Shown here: piece by piece, positions 29,892-37,651 of the stretch
How positions within the stretch are numbered: position 1 is the stretch's first letter
How the letters are laid out: the number at the start of each line of letters is the position of its first letter
Source of the DNA: Firmicutes bacterium AM31-12AC
GTDB lineage: Bacteria; Bacillota; Clostridia; Lachnospirales; Lachnospiraceae
NCBI GenBank assembly: GCA_003480425.1
Contig: QUJA01000005.1
Span: forward strand, 1 to 64,000
DNA: 64,000 nt
Direction of reading: 5' to 3'
Position numbers and translations under genes: made by a program
Notes under the pieces: model-generated
Databases searched by the model: none
Seen by the model: only the letters and a program-made list of their open reading frames with translations
What the model was told of the DNA's origin: nothing

Positions 29892-30803
29892 ATGGAAACA
29901 GATATAATTAAAATCAGCCATTTGAATAAAAGATTTGGCGAAGTAAAAGCAGTAAATGATCTGAGCTTTCGTGTGAAAAAAGGAGAATTGTTTGCGTTTC
30001 TTGGAGTAAACGGTGCAGGGAAAAGCACAACCATTTCCATTCTCTGTGGACTGCTAAAAAAAGACAATGGAACTGTTCTGGTAAATGGAATAGAGACTGA
30101 CAAAGCCAGTGCACAGACAAAGCGGATGCTTGGTGTTGTATTTCAGGATAGTGTGCTTGATAAACCGCTTACAGTGAAAGAAAACTTGATGAGCAGAGCT
30201 GCGTTGTACGGCATTACAGGAAATGCTTTTGATAAAAGATTACAGGAACTGGTCGAGATTTTGGATTTTGACGAGTTTTTAAACAGACCTGTAGGTAAGC
30301 TGTCGGGAGGTCAGAGAAGAAGGATTGATATTGCCCGTGCATTATTGCACAGACCGGAAATTTTGATTCTTGATGAACCTACTACAGGGCTTGATCCGCA
30401 GACAAGGCAGTTAATCTGGAATGTTATAGAGAAGCTTCAGAAAAATGAAAATATGACAGTATTTCTAACCACCCATTATATGGAAGAGGCTGCTAATGCC
30501 GGGTATGTTGTGATTCTCGACAAAGGAAGTATTGCAGCGGAAGGTACACCGTTTGAACTTAAAAATGATTATGTACAGGATATAGTATCTGTTTATGGTG
30601 TTTCTGAAGATGAAATAAAGTCATTGAACAGAGAATATAAAAAAATACGTGACGGATATCAGTTAAAAGTAAGAAATACGAAGGAAGCAACGAGACTTAT
30701 TGTAGAGCATCAGGACTTATTCACGGATTATGAAGTAGTAAAAGGCGGTATGGATGACGTATTTCTTGCAGTCACTGGAAAGAAGCTTGGAGGTGAGCGC
30801 TGA
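29892..30803 (+). CDS. ABC-2-type transporter ATP-binding protein
   Basis: A 303-residue ATPase of the drug-export (DrrA-like) group. It has Walker A GVNGAGKSTTISIL, Q-loop VVFQDSVLDK, signature LSGGQRRR, Walker B ILILDEPTTGLD and the H-loop TTHYMEEA. The C-terminal extension of about 80 residues is typical of DrrA-type proteins. GAGGTGAG precedes the ATG. Its stop codon overlaps the start of the partner permease (TGATG), so the two are coupled. Confidence 0.92.
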   Translation: METDIIKISHLNKRFGEVKAVNDLSFRVKKGELFAFLGVNGAGKSTTISILCGLLKKDNGTVLVNGIETDKASAQTKRMLGVVFQDSVLDKPLTVKENLMSRAALYGITGNAFDKRLQELVEILDFDEFLNRPVGKLSGGQRRRIDIARALLHRPEILILDEPTTGLDPQTRQLIWNVIEKLQKNENMTVFLTTHYMEEAANAGYVVILDKGSIAAEGTPFELKNDYVQDIVSVYGVSEDEIKSLNREYKKIRDGYQLKVRNTKEATRLIVEHQDLFTDYEVVKGGMDDVFLAVTGKKLGGER

Positions 30804-31705
30804 TGAGAACAGTATTGGCATTAATGAACAGGAACAGGAAACTGTTTTTTAAAGATAAAGGGATGTTGTTTACATCAATGATCACACCCGTCATTCTGAT
30901 TGTTCTGTATGCTACGTTTCTTGCAAAGGTTTTCAGAGATTCTTTTACAGCAGCAATTCCGGATATGATTACGATTTCGGATAAGCTTATTAATGGAACC
31001 GTGGCAGCACAACTGACAGCATCACTTATGGCAGTGAGCTGTATCACTGTAACATTTTGTGTGAATCTGACTATGGTGCAGGACAAGGCAAATGGAACAA
31101 GGAAGGATTTTAATGTTTCGCCTGTCAGCAAGAGAAAAATATATTTGGGATATTTTCTGTCAACAGTAGCTAATTCATTGATGGTCAATGCACTTGCGTT
31201 TGTATTATGCCTGGGATATTTATTTAAAATGGGATGGTATATGAATGCAGCAGACGTATTAGGGGTTTTATTTGATATGATATTGCTCGTCCTGTTTGGA
31301 AGTACGCTTTCAAGTATCATTAGCTTTCCATTGACAACACAGGGACAGCTTTCAGCTGTAGGTACAATTGTCAGCGCAGGATATGGTTTTATATGTGGTG
31401 CTTATATGCCGATTTCAAATTTTGGTTCAGGTCTTCAGAAGGCACTGTCTTATCTTCCGAGTACATATGCTACTTCATTGATTAAGAATCATATGCTTCA
31501 CGGAGTTTTTAGGGAGATGGAGAGAAAACATTATCCGGATGAAATGGTTGAAGCAATAAGAGACACGCTTGATTGCAATCCGGTATTTCATGGAAATGTG
31601 GTGAGTATAAATCAGATGATTGGCATTATGATGGGAAGCATAGCTGTATTTGGAATTATTTACTATGTGGTTATATTGTTGCCAGAGGGTGAAGGCGGAC
31701 GATAG
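30803..31705 (+). CDS. ABC-2-type transporter permease
   Basis: A 300-residue membrane protein with about six predicted helices, starting with a cytoplasmic segment and the helix MLFTSMITPVILIVLYATFL. A family-typical loop containing NGTRKDFNVSPVSKRKI follows. It forms an exporter with the preceding ATPase; the substrate is unknown. GGAGGTGAGC precedes the start. The mobile element begins 63 bases beyond its stop, with the 11-mer repeat in between. Confidence 0.88.
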   Translation: MRTVLALMNRNRKLFFKDKGMLFTSMITPVILIVLYATFLAKVFRDSFTAAIPDMITISDKLINGTVAAQLTASLMAVSCITVTFCVNLTMVQDKANGTRKDFNVSPVSKRKIYLGYFLSTVANSLMVNALAFVLCLGYLFKMGWYMNAADVLGVLFDMILLVLFGSTLSSIISFPLTTQGQLSAVGTIVSAGYGFICGAYMPISNFGSGLQKALSYLPSTYATSLIKNHMLHGVFREMERKHYPDEMVEAIRDTLDCNPVFHGNVVSINQMIGIMMGSIAVFGIIYYVVILLPEGEGGR

Positions 31706-31709
31706 GCTG

Positions 31710-31720
31710 CTCGACTTGAA
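31710..31720 (+). repeat. Partial dispersed repeat (3' 11-mer)
   Basis: CTCGACTTGAA differs by one base from the common TTCGACTTGAA end. It lies 5 bases after the permease stop codon, just left of the mobile element. Confidence 0.5.
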
Positions 31721-31767
31721 TTTTAAGAAGCTAGGCGATGCAGAAAAATTTATAGTAAAGGAAAGTA

Positions 31768-31787
31768 CAGTTTACAAGGGACTACAC
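31768..31787 (+). repeat. Left end half-site (attL side) of the mobile element
   Basis: CAGTTTACAAGGGACTACAC is matched in inverse orientation at 37652-37671, with one mismatch. It lies about 30 bases beyond the recombinase 3' end, as expected for an att half-site of a large serine recombinase. Confidence 0.7.
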
Positions 31788-31798
31788 AGGGTAGGTAT

Positions 31799-31822
31799 CT
31801 GACGGGGGTTCCGCCCGTCAGA
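31799..31822 (-). terminator. Terminator-like hairpin at the end of the recombinase gene
   Basis: CTGACGGG and CCCGTCAG form a perfect 8-bp stem overlapping the recombinase stop codon (31818-31820, read on the - strand). No long T run follows, so termination strength is uncertain. Confidence 0.45.
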
Positions 31823-32531
31823 TTTCCCATGTGATGTTCAAGCTGTCGCTTGTAGCGGCTGTGGTGGTAATCATCAAGTCCACCACCCGCCGCTTGTCGT
31901 CAAAGGATACATTCTCCCAAGTGTCGAGGTAGCCGGAAATTTGGCTGACCTGTTCCGGCTGATGGCTTCCACCGTCAGCTCCGCTATCCTCGCCAGAAGT
32001 TCCTGCTTGCGCCCGTCCAGTTCCGCTATCTTCACATTCACATAGGGGAGCAGGACATTGTTTGCACCCGTCAGACTGTCCACCAGCTTTTCAATCTCGC
32101 TGTCCACATGGGCAAGCTCCACTTGCAGTGCTGCAATTTTCGGGTTTGCCTTTGCCGCTTTCTTTCTGCCTGTCAGAGTCTTGTAGCTTGCCAGTTTCTT
32201 TACCATCTGCTGATAAACAACCGCTTCCAGCTCCGAAGTGATGATTTTCCCGCACCCGGCACAGCTTTTATTGTCCAGCCGTTTCGTACAGCGAAGGTAT
32301 TGCTTGCCGGAGGAATTGAAGATACTCATAAGGGCATACCCGCAGTTCCCGCACCAGTTCTTGAAACTTCGGACGGTCTGTATTCTTGCCGCTGTACCCT
32401 TTGTCTGTGTATTCCTTGCAGTTATCGCCTTTCAACTCGTATTTGCAAAATTCAATCTGGCTTTCAATGGAAATGCTGTCCTTTTTGTCTACCGATTGTC
32501 TTGCATAGATTGCGTCTATTCGATTATTCAT
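31818..32531 (-). pseudogene. Large serine recombinase, internally deleted and frameshifted
   Basis: The N-terminal resolvase catalytic domain is visible from 32531: IYARQSVDKKDSISIESQ with the nucleophile serine in RQS, then KGYSGKNTDRPKF. After about 75 residues it jumps directly, in another frame, to the zinc ribbon CGYALMSIFNSSGKQYLRC and the coiled-coil region near 32330. The recombinase core domain of roughly 200 residues is missing. A second break near 31960 (one base short) separates the coiled coil from the true C-terminus, SGYLDTWENVSFDDKRRVVD, ending at 31818. Intact homologs are about 500 residues or more. It was the integrase of this element and is now almost certainly inactive. 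Confidence 0.82.
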
Positions 32532-32625
32532 ATTGTCGCTCCTTTTCTTAAAAAAGAAACGGAGCTGCTGACACCTTTATTATACCGTCAGCAGCCCTGC
32601 AAATCAACGATGGCTTTGGAAAACC

Positions 32626-32817
32626 TTATGCCCCGGCTTCCTCACTCTGCCGTTTGTCGGCATACTTGCGGAACACCTCATAAAGCTGCTGTTCCAGCTC
32701 CCGGCGTTTTGCCGCTTCCTGCTCCGGCGTGAACACCGGGGAGAGATTTTCCAGCGTGATTTCCTTTCCATGAAAAGTCACGACTTCGGTTTCTTTCTTG
32801 TATCTGATATGCTCCAT
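32626..32817 (-). CDS. Small conserved protein of mobilizable elements
   Basis: A 63-residue acidic/basic helical protein, unrecognised in function. The ATG at 32817 follows a GGAGG site (32821-32827 on the - strand). A central PVFTPEQEAAKRRELEQQ segment predicts an amphipathic helix. Small genes of this kind sit between recombinase and relaxase genes in Tn4451/Tn1549-like elements. It could be a recombination-directionality or accessory factor, but nothing in the sequence proves this. GC content is high, as in the rest of the element. Confidence 0.6.
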   Translation of the reverse strand: MEHIRYKKETEVVTFHGKEITLENLSPVFTPEQEAAKRRELEQQLYEVFRKYADKRQSEEAGA

Positions 32818-32887
32818 AGTACCTCCGTATTTAATTTTCAAAGTGCAGTGCCGTCATACCGCGGCGTGAAATGTTTTCTGTCATCGA

Positions 32888-33829
32888 TCACCGTTCCCTT
32901 GTGTGCCGCTGCTGCCGTTTCAGTTCTGCCAGCACCTCCGGCGGGATACGGTCTACCAGCCGCTGAATGTCTTTCAGCTCGCTTTCCAGCTTTGCCCGTT
33001 CCATCGTATCTTTCATCTTGCCTTTTTCGCTGGCTTTGGCTCTGGCTTCCAACTGTTCATTTTCTGCCAAAAGGTCGTTTATCGTGACCTTGTATTTTTT
33101 GAGCTGTCCGGAGAAGTTCTCCATCTGCGGAAACCACTTTTTCAGCAGGGAGAGGGCTTCCTCTTTCTTCTTTCCGGCATTGAACGGGGTAATACCGTCC
33201 AGCGTGGCTTCAATGGCTCTTGCCTGTTTGGAGAGATTGACCGCCTGCTTAAACAAACGGGTGGGGATATGCTTCCTGCCTGTCTTGCTGGCACTTTCCC
33301 CACGCTCCAAGTCGGGATATTTCTCCACCATATAGGCGTGAAAATCGTCCTGCCATTTTGTGAGGTTGGCTCTATTCCCAATAATCTCCTTTGCACACAG
33401 GCGGTTGTCCTCTGTCAGCGGGACAAAGACCAAATGCAGGTGGGGCGTTTTCTCGTCCATGTGTACCACCGCCGACACGATATTTTCTTTCCCTACCCGC
33501 CCGATTAAGAAATCAGCCGCCCTCTGGAAAAACGCCTGTATCTCCTTTGGGGATTTTTTCTTGAAAAACTCCGGGCTGGCGGTTATCAGCGTATCGACAA
33601 AGCGTGTGCTATCCTTGCGGGTGCGGCATCCGGCTTGTTCAATGCGGCTCTGAATGAAATGGTAATAGCGGCTCTCCGGCTTGACGATATGGAAGTTGTA
33701 TTTACTCCGGCTTGTGTCAATGTCGGGATTGCTGGCGTACTGTTCCTTTTGCCGTTCGTGATGGGCTTCCAGCGGTCTTGCCGGATTGCCTTTGTGTTTT
33801 TCAAATCGCAAGATTGCGTGTTGTGCCAT
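32888..33829 (-). CDS. MobV-family relaxase (Mob/Pre, plasmid recombination enzyme)
   Basis: A 313-residue relaxase that would nick the element's oriT for conjugative mobilisation by a helper. The N-terminal motif around HHERQKEQYASNPDID (23-38) and the metal-binding motif HMDEKTPHLH (123-132) are both intact. The C-terminal third is a charged coiled coil. The ATG at 33829 is preceded by AAAGGAG on the - strand. It is somewhat shorter than plasmid MobV proteins, but all catalytic-domain motifs are present. Confidence 0.88.
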   Translation of the reverse strand: MAQHAILRFEKHKGNPARPLEAHHERQKEQYASNPDIDTSRSKYNFHIVKPESRYYHFIQSRIEQAGCRTRKDSTRFVDTLITASPEFFKKKSPKEIQAFFQRAADFLIGRVGKENIVSAVVHMDEKTPHLHLVFVPLTEDNRLCAKEIIGNRANLTKWQDDFHAYMVEKYPDLERGESASKTGRKHIPTRLFKQAVNLSKQARAIEATLDGITPFNAGKKKEEALSLLKKWFPQMENFSGQLKKYKVTINDLLAENEQLEARAKASEKGKMKDTMERAKLESELKDIQRLVDRIPPEVLAELKRQQRHTRER

Positions 33830-33859
33830 GAAACTCCTTTCCCCATTCCGTTCTTTTCC

Positions 33860-34003
33860 GGGACTTTTTCACAGGAAAATCCCGCAGAAAATATCTCAGA
33901 TAGGATAGGAATGGATAAGATATAAATAAAATCGTTTTAATCTCTGTATTTCTATATACCGTCCGGTTTTCGTACTTCAAGAGGATTGATTATCGTACTT
34001 GTG
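33860..34003 (-). other. Candidate oriT region upstream of the relaxase
   Basis: The 185-base gap between relaxase and initiator genes contains an imperfect inverted repeat (33860-33884, CGGGACTTTT with AAAATCCCG) and two AGTACGA-type repeats further upstream (about 33970-34000). MobV oriT sites normally lie just upstream of the relaxase and contain an inverted repeat next to the nick. The nick site cannot be identified from this sequence alone. Confidence 0.3.
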
Positions 34004-34014
34004 GAGTGCGGTTT

Positions 34015-34410
34015 TCAGTCCTCCGGCGTACCATAACCGGATTTCTTGAAGTCGGTGTTTGGAACCGCTTCATAGGATTTGGGGTAAATGCGGTTGGGTT
34101 TTCCACAGCCCTGCTTCTGGATCTCCACCAGTCCGGCATATTGCAGCTCCCGCAGGGTGTTGACCGCCTTCTGCCGCCCGCAGTGGAGCAGTTCCACTAC
34201 CTCATTGATGGGATAGTAGAGGTAAATGCGCCCATATTCGTCCGCCCAGCCGTTTTTCCGGGACAGGTCTGTCCGGCGCAGGATAAAGGCGTACAGTACC
34301 TTTGCTTCGTTGGACAGGGGTGTGAATGTGGGGGCTTCAAAGAGGAAATTGGGAAGCCGGATAAAGCTGACCACCTTTTCCGGCTGATGGATATAAATGG
34401 TGTTTGTCAT
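34015..34410 (-). CDS. RepA_N-type replication initiator, N-terminal domain
   Basis: A 131-residue protein matching the N-terminal winged-helix domain of RepA-type initiators: FIRLPNFLFEAPTFTPLSNE, AKVLYAFILRRTDLSRKN, YPINEVVELLHCGRQKAV and a closing GKPNRIYPKSYE. Full-length initiators of these elements are longer. Beyond the TGA at 34015-34017 the same frame continues with recognisable family-like residues (STSTIINPLEVRKPDGI) to a second stop, so the gene may be cut short by a substitution. It starts within the ATGA overlap with the Cys-rich VLP remnant. Confidence 0.75.
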   Translation of the reverse strand: MTNTIYIHQPEKVVSFIRLPNFLFEAPTFTPLSNEAKVLYAFILRRTDLSRKNGWADEYGRIYLYYPINEVVELLHCGRQKAVNTLRELQYAGLVEIQKQGCGKPNRIYPKSYEAVPNTDFKKSGYGTPED

Positions 34411-34786
34411 ATCGTGTTTTGTGGACGGTTAGAAGCCTGTTTCCGGGGGCAGGCGTGGATGTCTCCATCGTCAAGGAACATACAGTTCCCGTCCTCATAA
34501 CAGCAGTACTCCTGGCGGATCAGGCGTTTGCCTGTTTCCTCTGTGTCGGTGTCATGCGGTAAAGGGAGCCGTCTGGCTTGCGCTCTATGGGCGGCAGTTG
34601 TTTATATGGGTTCTCTCTCATGTGTTCCCTCCATTTTTCCTTTGCCGTTCTCCCCGAAAAGGCTTCCTGCCCCATTCCTGCGGCGTGTTCCAGCGTTGGC
34701 ACGCTCCCCGGACTTCGGGACATTTTGTCCCGAAGTGGCTCGTTGCGGTGCTTCCCCTGCCGGGGTATTCCTTTTCGGATGGTCAT
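34407..34786 (-). pseudogene. Cysteine-rich VLP-type protein, frameshifted
   Basis: The first 88 codons include the conserved RKPDGSLYRMTPTQRKQANA entry into the domain and then stop at 34520. One frame over, the domain continues LIRQEYCCYEDGNCMFLDDG and so on to TGA at 34407-34409. A single extra C near 34523 would join the two frames. The cysteine pattern CC-C-C matches the start of the Cys-rich VLP domain found next to RepA in Tn1549-like elements. The C-terminus (RKQASNRPQNTI) looks degenerate. Its function in conjugative elements is unknown. Confidence 0.6.
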
Positions 34787-34837
34787 TCATTTTTCAAGGT
34801 GCAGTTCATCGATGAACTACCCTAAGTCTACACGAAA

Positions 34838-34875
34838 AAAATGCAATTCCCGGAATCTTGCGAGAATTGCATTTT
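34838..34875. promoter_or_regulatory. 12-bp perfect palindrome in the divergent promoter region (operator I)
   Basis: AAAATGCAATTC (34838-34849) and GAATTGCATTTT (34864-34875) are exact inverted arms separated by 14 bases. They share the TGCAATT core with the second palindrome at 34894-34915. The site lies between the - strand transfer genes and the + strand XRE gene. Confidence 0.65.
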
Positions 34876-34893
34876 AGGGCAATATTCAATTTC

Positions 34894-34925
34894 AAAATTG
34901 CAGTTCTGCAATTTTCTTGTATAAT
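34894..34925 (+). promoter_or_regulatory. XRE-gene promoter overlapped by a second palindrome (operator II)
   Basis: AAAATTGCAG (34894-34903) and CTGCAATTTT (34906-34915) are perfect 10-bp arms with a 2-base centre. The -35 TTGCAG (34898-34903) lies within the left arm, and the 16-base spacer to TATAAT (34920-34925) contains the right arm. A bound repressor would block the promoter, so autoregulation by the XRE protein is the simplest reading. Confidence 0.65.
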
Positions 34926-34952
34926 GGGAAATAGGAAAAGGAGGTGCTGTGT

Positions 34953-35753
34953 ATGGCTTTACCCGGAACACCCGGACAAAGGATTTCTGATTTGTGCAAC
35001 GGCAATCATATTTCTCAAAAGCAACTTGCGGAGAAGATAGGCGTATCTGCTTCCCAGTTGAGCCGCATTGTCAGTGGGGAAACAAAGACGGTCAGCAGCG
35101 ATATTCTCATAGGCGTGGCAAAGGAATTTAAGGTATCAACGGACTACATATTAGGCTTGTCCACCTTGAGTGTCCGTAAAAGTTATGATATTTCTGAATT
35201 AGGATTGTCCGAGGGAGCTGTGAGAGGGCTTGTGGCAGGTACAGTCGATGTGCAAATCCTTAACCGTCTGTTGGAACACAGGAACTTCCCGAAACTGATG
35301 GATTTGATATAGATTTATTTTCAAGACACAGCGGCAAAGGGTATCATGGCACGAAATCAGCTGATTGAACTGGCAACGGCTTCCTTGTCCAATCTGATGA
35401 AAGAACACCCGGAACATCGGGCAGAAGCAAAACAGGATTTGCAACTTCTGAACGCACAGAAGATGGGAGAACATGAAGCGGAAATTGAAAAAATCAAGAA
35501 TGTATTTCTTGCTATCCTGCGAGATATTAAGAAAGATATGGACAACAGAGAACAGCCAGGAGAAGCTGTGACCGCCGCTATGTTCCAAACCATGCAGGAA
35601 ACCATGAAAGACCACCAGCAGGAGCTGCTTTCTATGGACGATGTAACTGCTATGATTGCCGGACAGATTGGGAAGTTTCTTCCGATGGACGAGGAAACGG
35701 CGGAACAGTTCCGGCAGTTGGCAAAGAGGATGATGGAGCAGGTAGGAAAATAA
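34953..35753 (+). pseudogene. XRE-family repressor of the mobile element, with in-frame stop
   Basis: A 266-codon frame. The helix-turn-helix is at about residues 17-72 (ISQKQLAEKIGVSASQLSR, then KVSTDYILGLS), followed by a helical C-terminal region with MARNQLIELATASLSNL and a long amphipathic helix. AAAGGAGG (34937-34944) precedes the ATG at 34953. TAG at 35310-35312 (codon 120) interrupts the frame, which continues with IYFQDTAAKGIMARNQL. The DNA-binding half alone may still fold and act as a short repressor. Two palindromes upstream are its probable operators. High GC matches the rest of the element. Confidence 0.75.
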
Positions 35754-35799
35754 TTGCAGAAAAATATATGTAGTTTTATAAAACAATCAGGAGGATTAC

Positions 35800-37272
35800 A
35801 TGAGACGGGTAAAAAAAGAAAAAAGGAATAAAGTGCTTATTTTTAGTGTGATTATCTTGCTTCTTGTATGTGCAGGCATTGCGATAGCCAGTTTGCATAA
35901 AGTAAATAATATTTTGTTGGAAAACTCGTCTGAGGCAACAATAGAAATTATTGGAAATTCAAGTACAACTGAACCTGCACAAGAGCTTCGAGGAACTGTA
36001 AAAGATGCAACAATGAATACTCTAACTGTTCAAGGTGAGGATAATCGTGAATATTATTTTGGAACAGAAGGTGTAAATATTTCAACTGGTGAGACAGGAA
36101 TAGTGATTGGGAATCCAGTGACAGTTTCATATCATGGCAAATTGGATTTGAATGCATCTGTACAAGAGGTTGAATTACTTTCCATTACGGTTACGGATTC
36201 CAGTTTGAATACCGAAAATCCTGAACCAACAACTGGTGAAACAGAGCCAAGTCCCCCTTCTGCTTCCGTGACACAGAAAGCACAAGAAATTCTAAATGTA
36301 ATGACGCTGGAAGAAAAAGTTGGACAGATGTTTATTGCACGCTGTCCCGAAATAAATAGCGTACAGAAGGTAAAGGAGTATAATCTTGGAGGTTATATTC
36401 TTTTTAGCCGAGACTTTTCTGGAAAAACAAGAGATGAAATTATCCAGAATATTCAAAGTTACCAAAGTGCAGCAAAAATCCCCATGTTTATCGGAGTAGA
36501 TGAAGAAGGAGGCACTGTCAACCGTGTTAGCACAAACCCTAATTTGCGAGCTGTGCCTTTCTGGTCCCCTCAAGAACTCTATGCTGAAGGTGGCTTTGAT
36601 TTGATTCAAAGTGACACACAAGAAAAATGTGAATTATTGAATAGTTTGGGGATTAATTTGAACTTTGCCCCAATCTGCGATGTTTCGCAAAATCCAGAGG
36701 ATTTTATTTATGACCGGAGTTTTGGACAGAACGCAGAGCAAACTGCCGCTTATGTCCACTTAGTTGTGCAAACCATGTTTCAAGAAGGTATGGGGAGCGT
36801 CCTAAAGCATTTCCCCGGGTACGGAAATAATGTGGATACACATACAGGTATTGCTTATGATAATCGCACCTATGAAACATTTATGAACTCAGATTTCTTG
36901 CCGTTTCAAGCAGGAATTGATTCTGGAGCCAATATGGTATTAGTTTCTCATAATGTGGTATCCTGCATGGATAGTCAAACCCCTGCTTCGCTGTCTTCAC
37001 AGGTACACAAAATCCTGCGGGAAGAATTAAAATTTACTGGAGTTATTATTACAGATGACTTAGCTATGGATGGTGTGCGCAATTTTGCAGAAGACACAAA
37101 AATTGTAGTTCAAGCTGTGAAGGCAGGAAATGATATGTTATGCTGCACAGATTTTGAGGTGCAAATTCCAGCCATACTTGAAGCAGTCAAACAGGGAGAA
37201 ATTACAGAGGAACGAATCGATGAATCTGTTTTACGCATATTAGAATTAAAAATTTCACTTGGGATAATATAA
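35800..37272 (+). CDS. Membrane-anchored glycoside hydrolase family 3 protein (NagZ-like)
   Basis: A 490-residue protein. An N-terminal transmembrane anchor (about 12-33) is followed by a small beta-rich domain (about 60-130), a Pro/Thr-rich linker (about 133-158) and a GH3 N-terminal TIM barrel (about 160-488). The family motif reads KHFPGYGNNVDTH (336-348); the Asp-Thr-His that supplies the general acid in NagZ-type enzymes is kept, while the usual GHG is GYG. The nucleophile candidate lies in ITDDLAMDG (417-425). Its likely role is beta-N-acetylhexosaminidase action on wall fragments or glycans outside the membrane. CAGGAGG precedes the ATG. It is AT-richer than the transfer genes, so it looks like acquired cargo. 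Confidence 0.85.
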   Translation: MRRVKKEKRNKVLIFSVIILLLVCAGIAIASLHKVNNILLENSSEATIEIIGNSSTTEPAQELRGTVKDATMNTLTVQGEDNREYYFGTEGVNISTGETGIVIGNPVTVSYHGKLDLNASVQEVELLSITVTDSSLNTENPEPTTGETEPSPPSASVTQKAQEILNVMTLEEKVGQMFIARCPEINSVQKVKEYNLGGYILFSRDFSGKTRDEIIQNIQSYQSAAKIPMFIGVDEEGGTVNRVSTNPNLRAVPFWSPQELYAEGGFDLIQSDTQEKCELLNSLGINLNFAPICDVSQNPEDFIYDRSFGQNAEQTAAYVHLVVQTMFQEGMGSVLKHFPGYGNNVDTHTGIAYDNRTYETFMNSDFLPFQAGIDSGANMVLVSHNVVSCMDSQTPASLSSQVHKILREELKFTGVIITDDLAMDGVRNFAEDTKIVVQAVKAGNDMLCCTDFEVQIPAILEAVKQGEITEERIDESVLRILELKISLGII

Positions 37273-37651
37273 AGGTTTATTTACAAATAGTCTAAAATTT
37301 CAGTTTTTACGGGAGTGTGTCCACAAGTTCGGTGTAGAACGAGGAACGGGGACTTTCATATACGCCCCGTCTGCTGATGAAACCAGTCCTGCGCTTGCGG
37401 CTCCACGTCACGCAATCACAACCCTGTTTTCCTGCTGCTTCAAACGCCTTTGCCCTCCCCGACGGCAACCTTATTTTCGCAGCAACGCCGACAGAGCGTA
37501 TAACACACTACACTTTGCAAGCAAAGTCGTGTGCCAAGGGGCAAGCCCCTTTGGAAACCCCGGACAACAAAACAGGCTGAATATCTCGCACTTTCCCGGT
37601 GCTTGATACTCAGCCTGTTTTGTTGTCAGCAGCCCCCGTTTCGTGGTCTGC
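37273..37651. other. Non-coding right-end region of the mobile element
   Basis: This 379-base stretch is GC-rich and full of secondary structure: ACGGGG/CCCCGT (37346-37370), a CCAAGGGGC / GCCCCTTTGG hairpin near 37536-37555, and an 18-bp perfect inverted repeat (37563-37627). Short open frames exist but show no family likeness. Conjugative elements of this type often carry such structured ends; a function in transcription or replication is not proven. Confidence 0.6.
37563..37627. repeat. 18-bp perfect inverted repeat near the element's right end
   Basis: GACAACAAAACAGGCTGA (37563-37580) and TCAGCCTGTTTTGTTGTC (37610-37627) are exact inverted copies around a 29-base loop, which itself contains a GCAC/GTGC stem. 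There is no T run directly after it. It could be a terminator barrier, a replication structure or a processed RNA. Confidence 0.75.

Noticed and set aside
32108..34877. Many long + strand frames across the transfer genes
   Set aside because: They are shadows of the GC-rich - strand genes (recombinase, relaxase, RepA, Cys-rich VLP), which have recognisable domains and ribosome binding sites.
26398..35312. Genome-wide recoding of UAG
   Set aside because: Several intact core genes in the window (murE, rsmB, xdhC, the sugar isomerase) end in TAG at the normal protein end.
37377..37580. 67-codon open frame in the right end of the mobile element
   Set aside because: No ribosome binding site, no family likeness, and it overlaps strong hairpins, so it reads as structured non-coding DNA.
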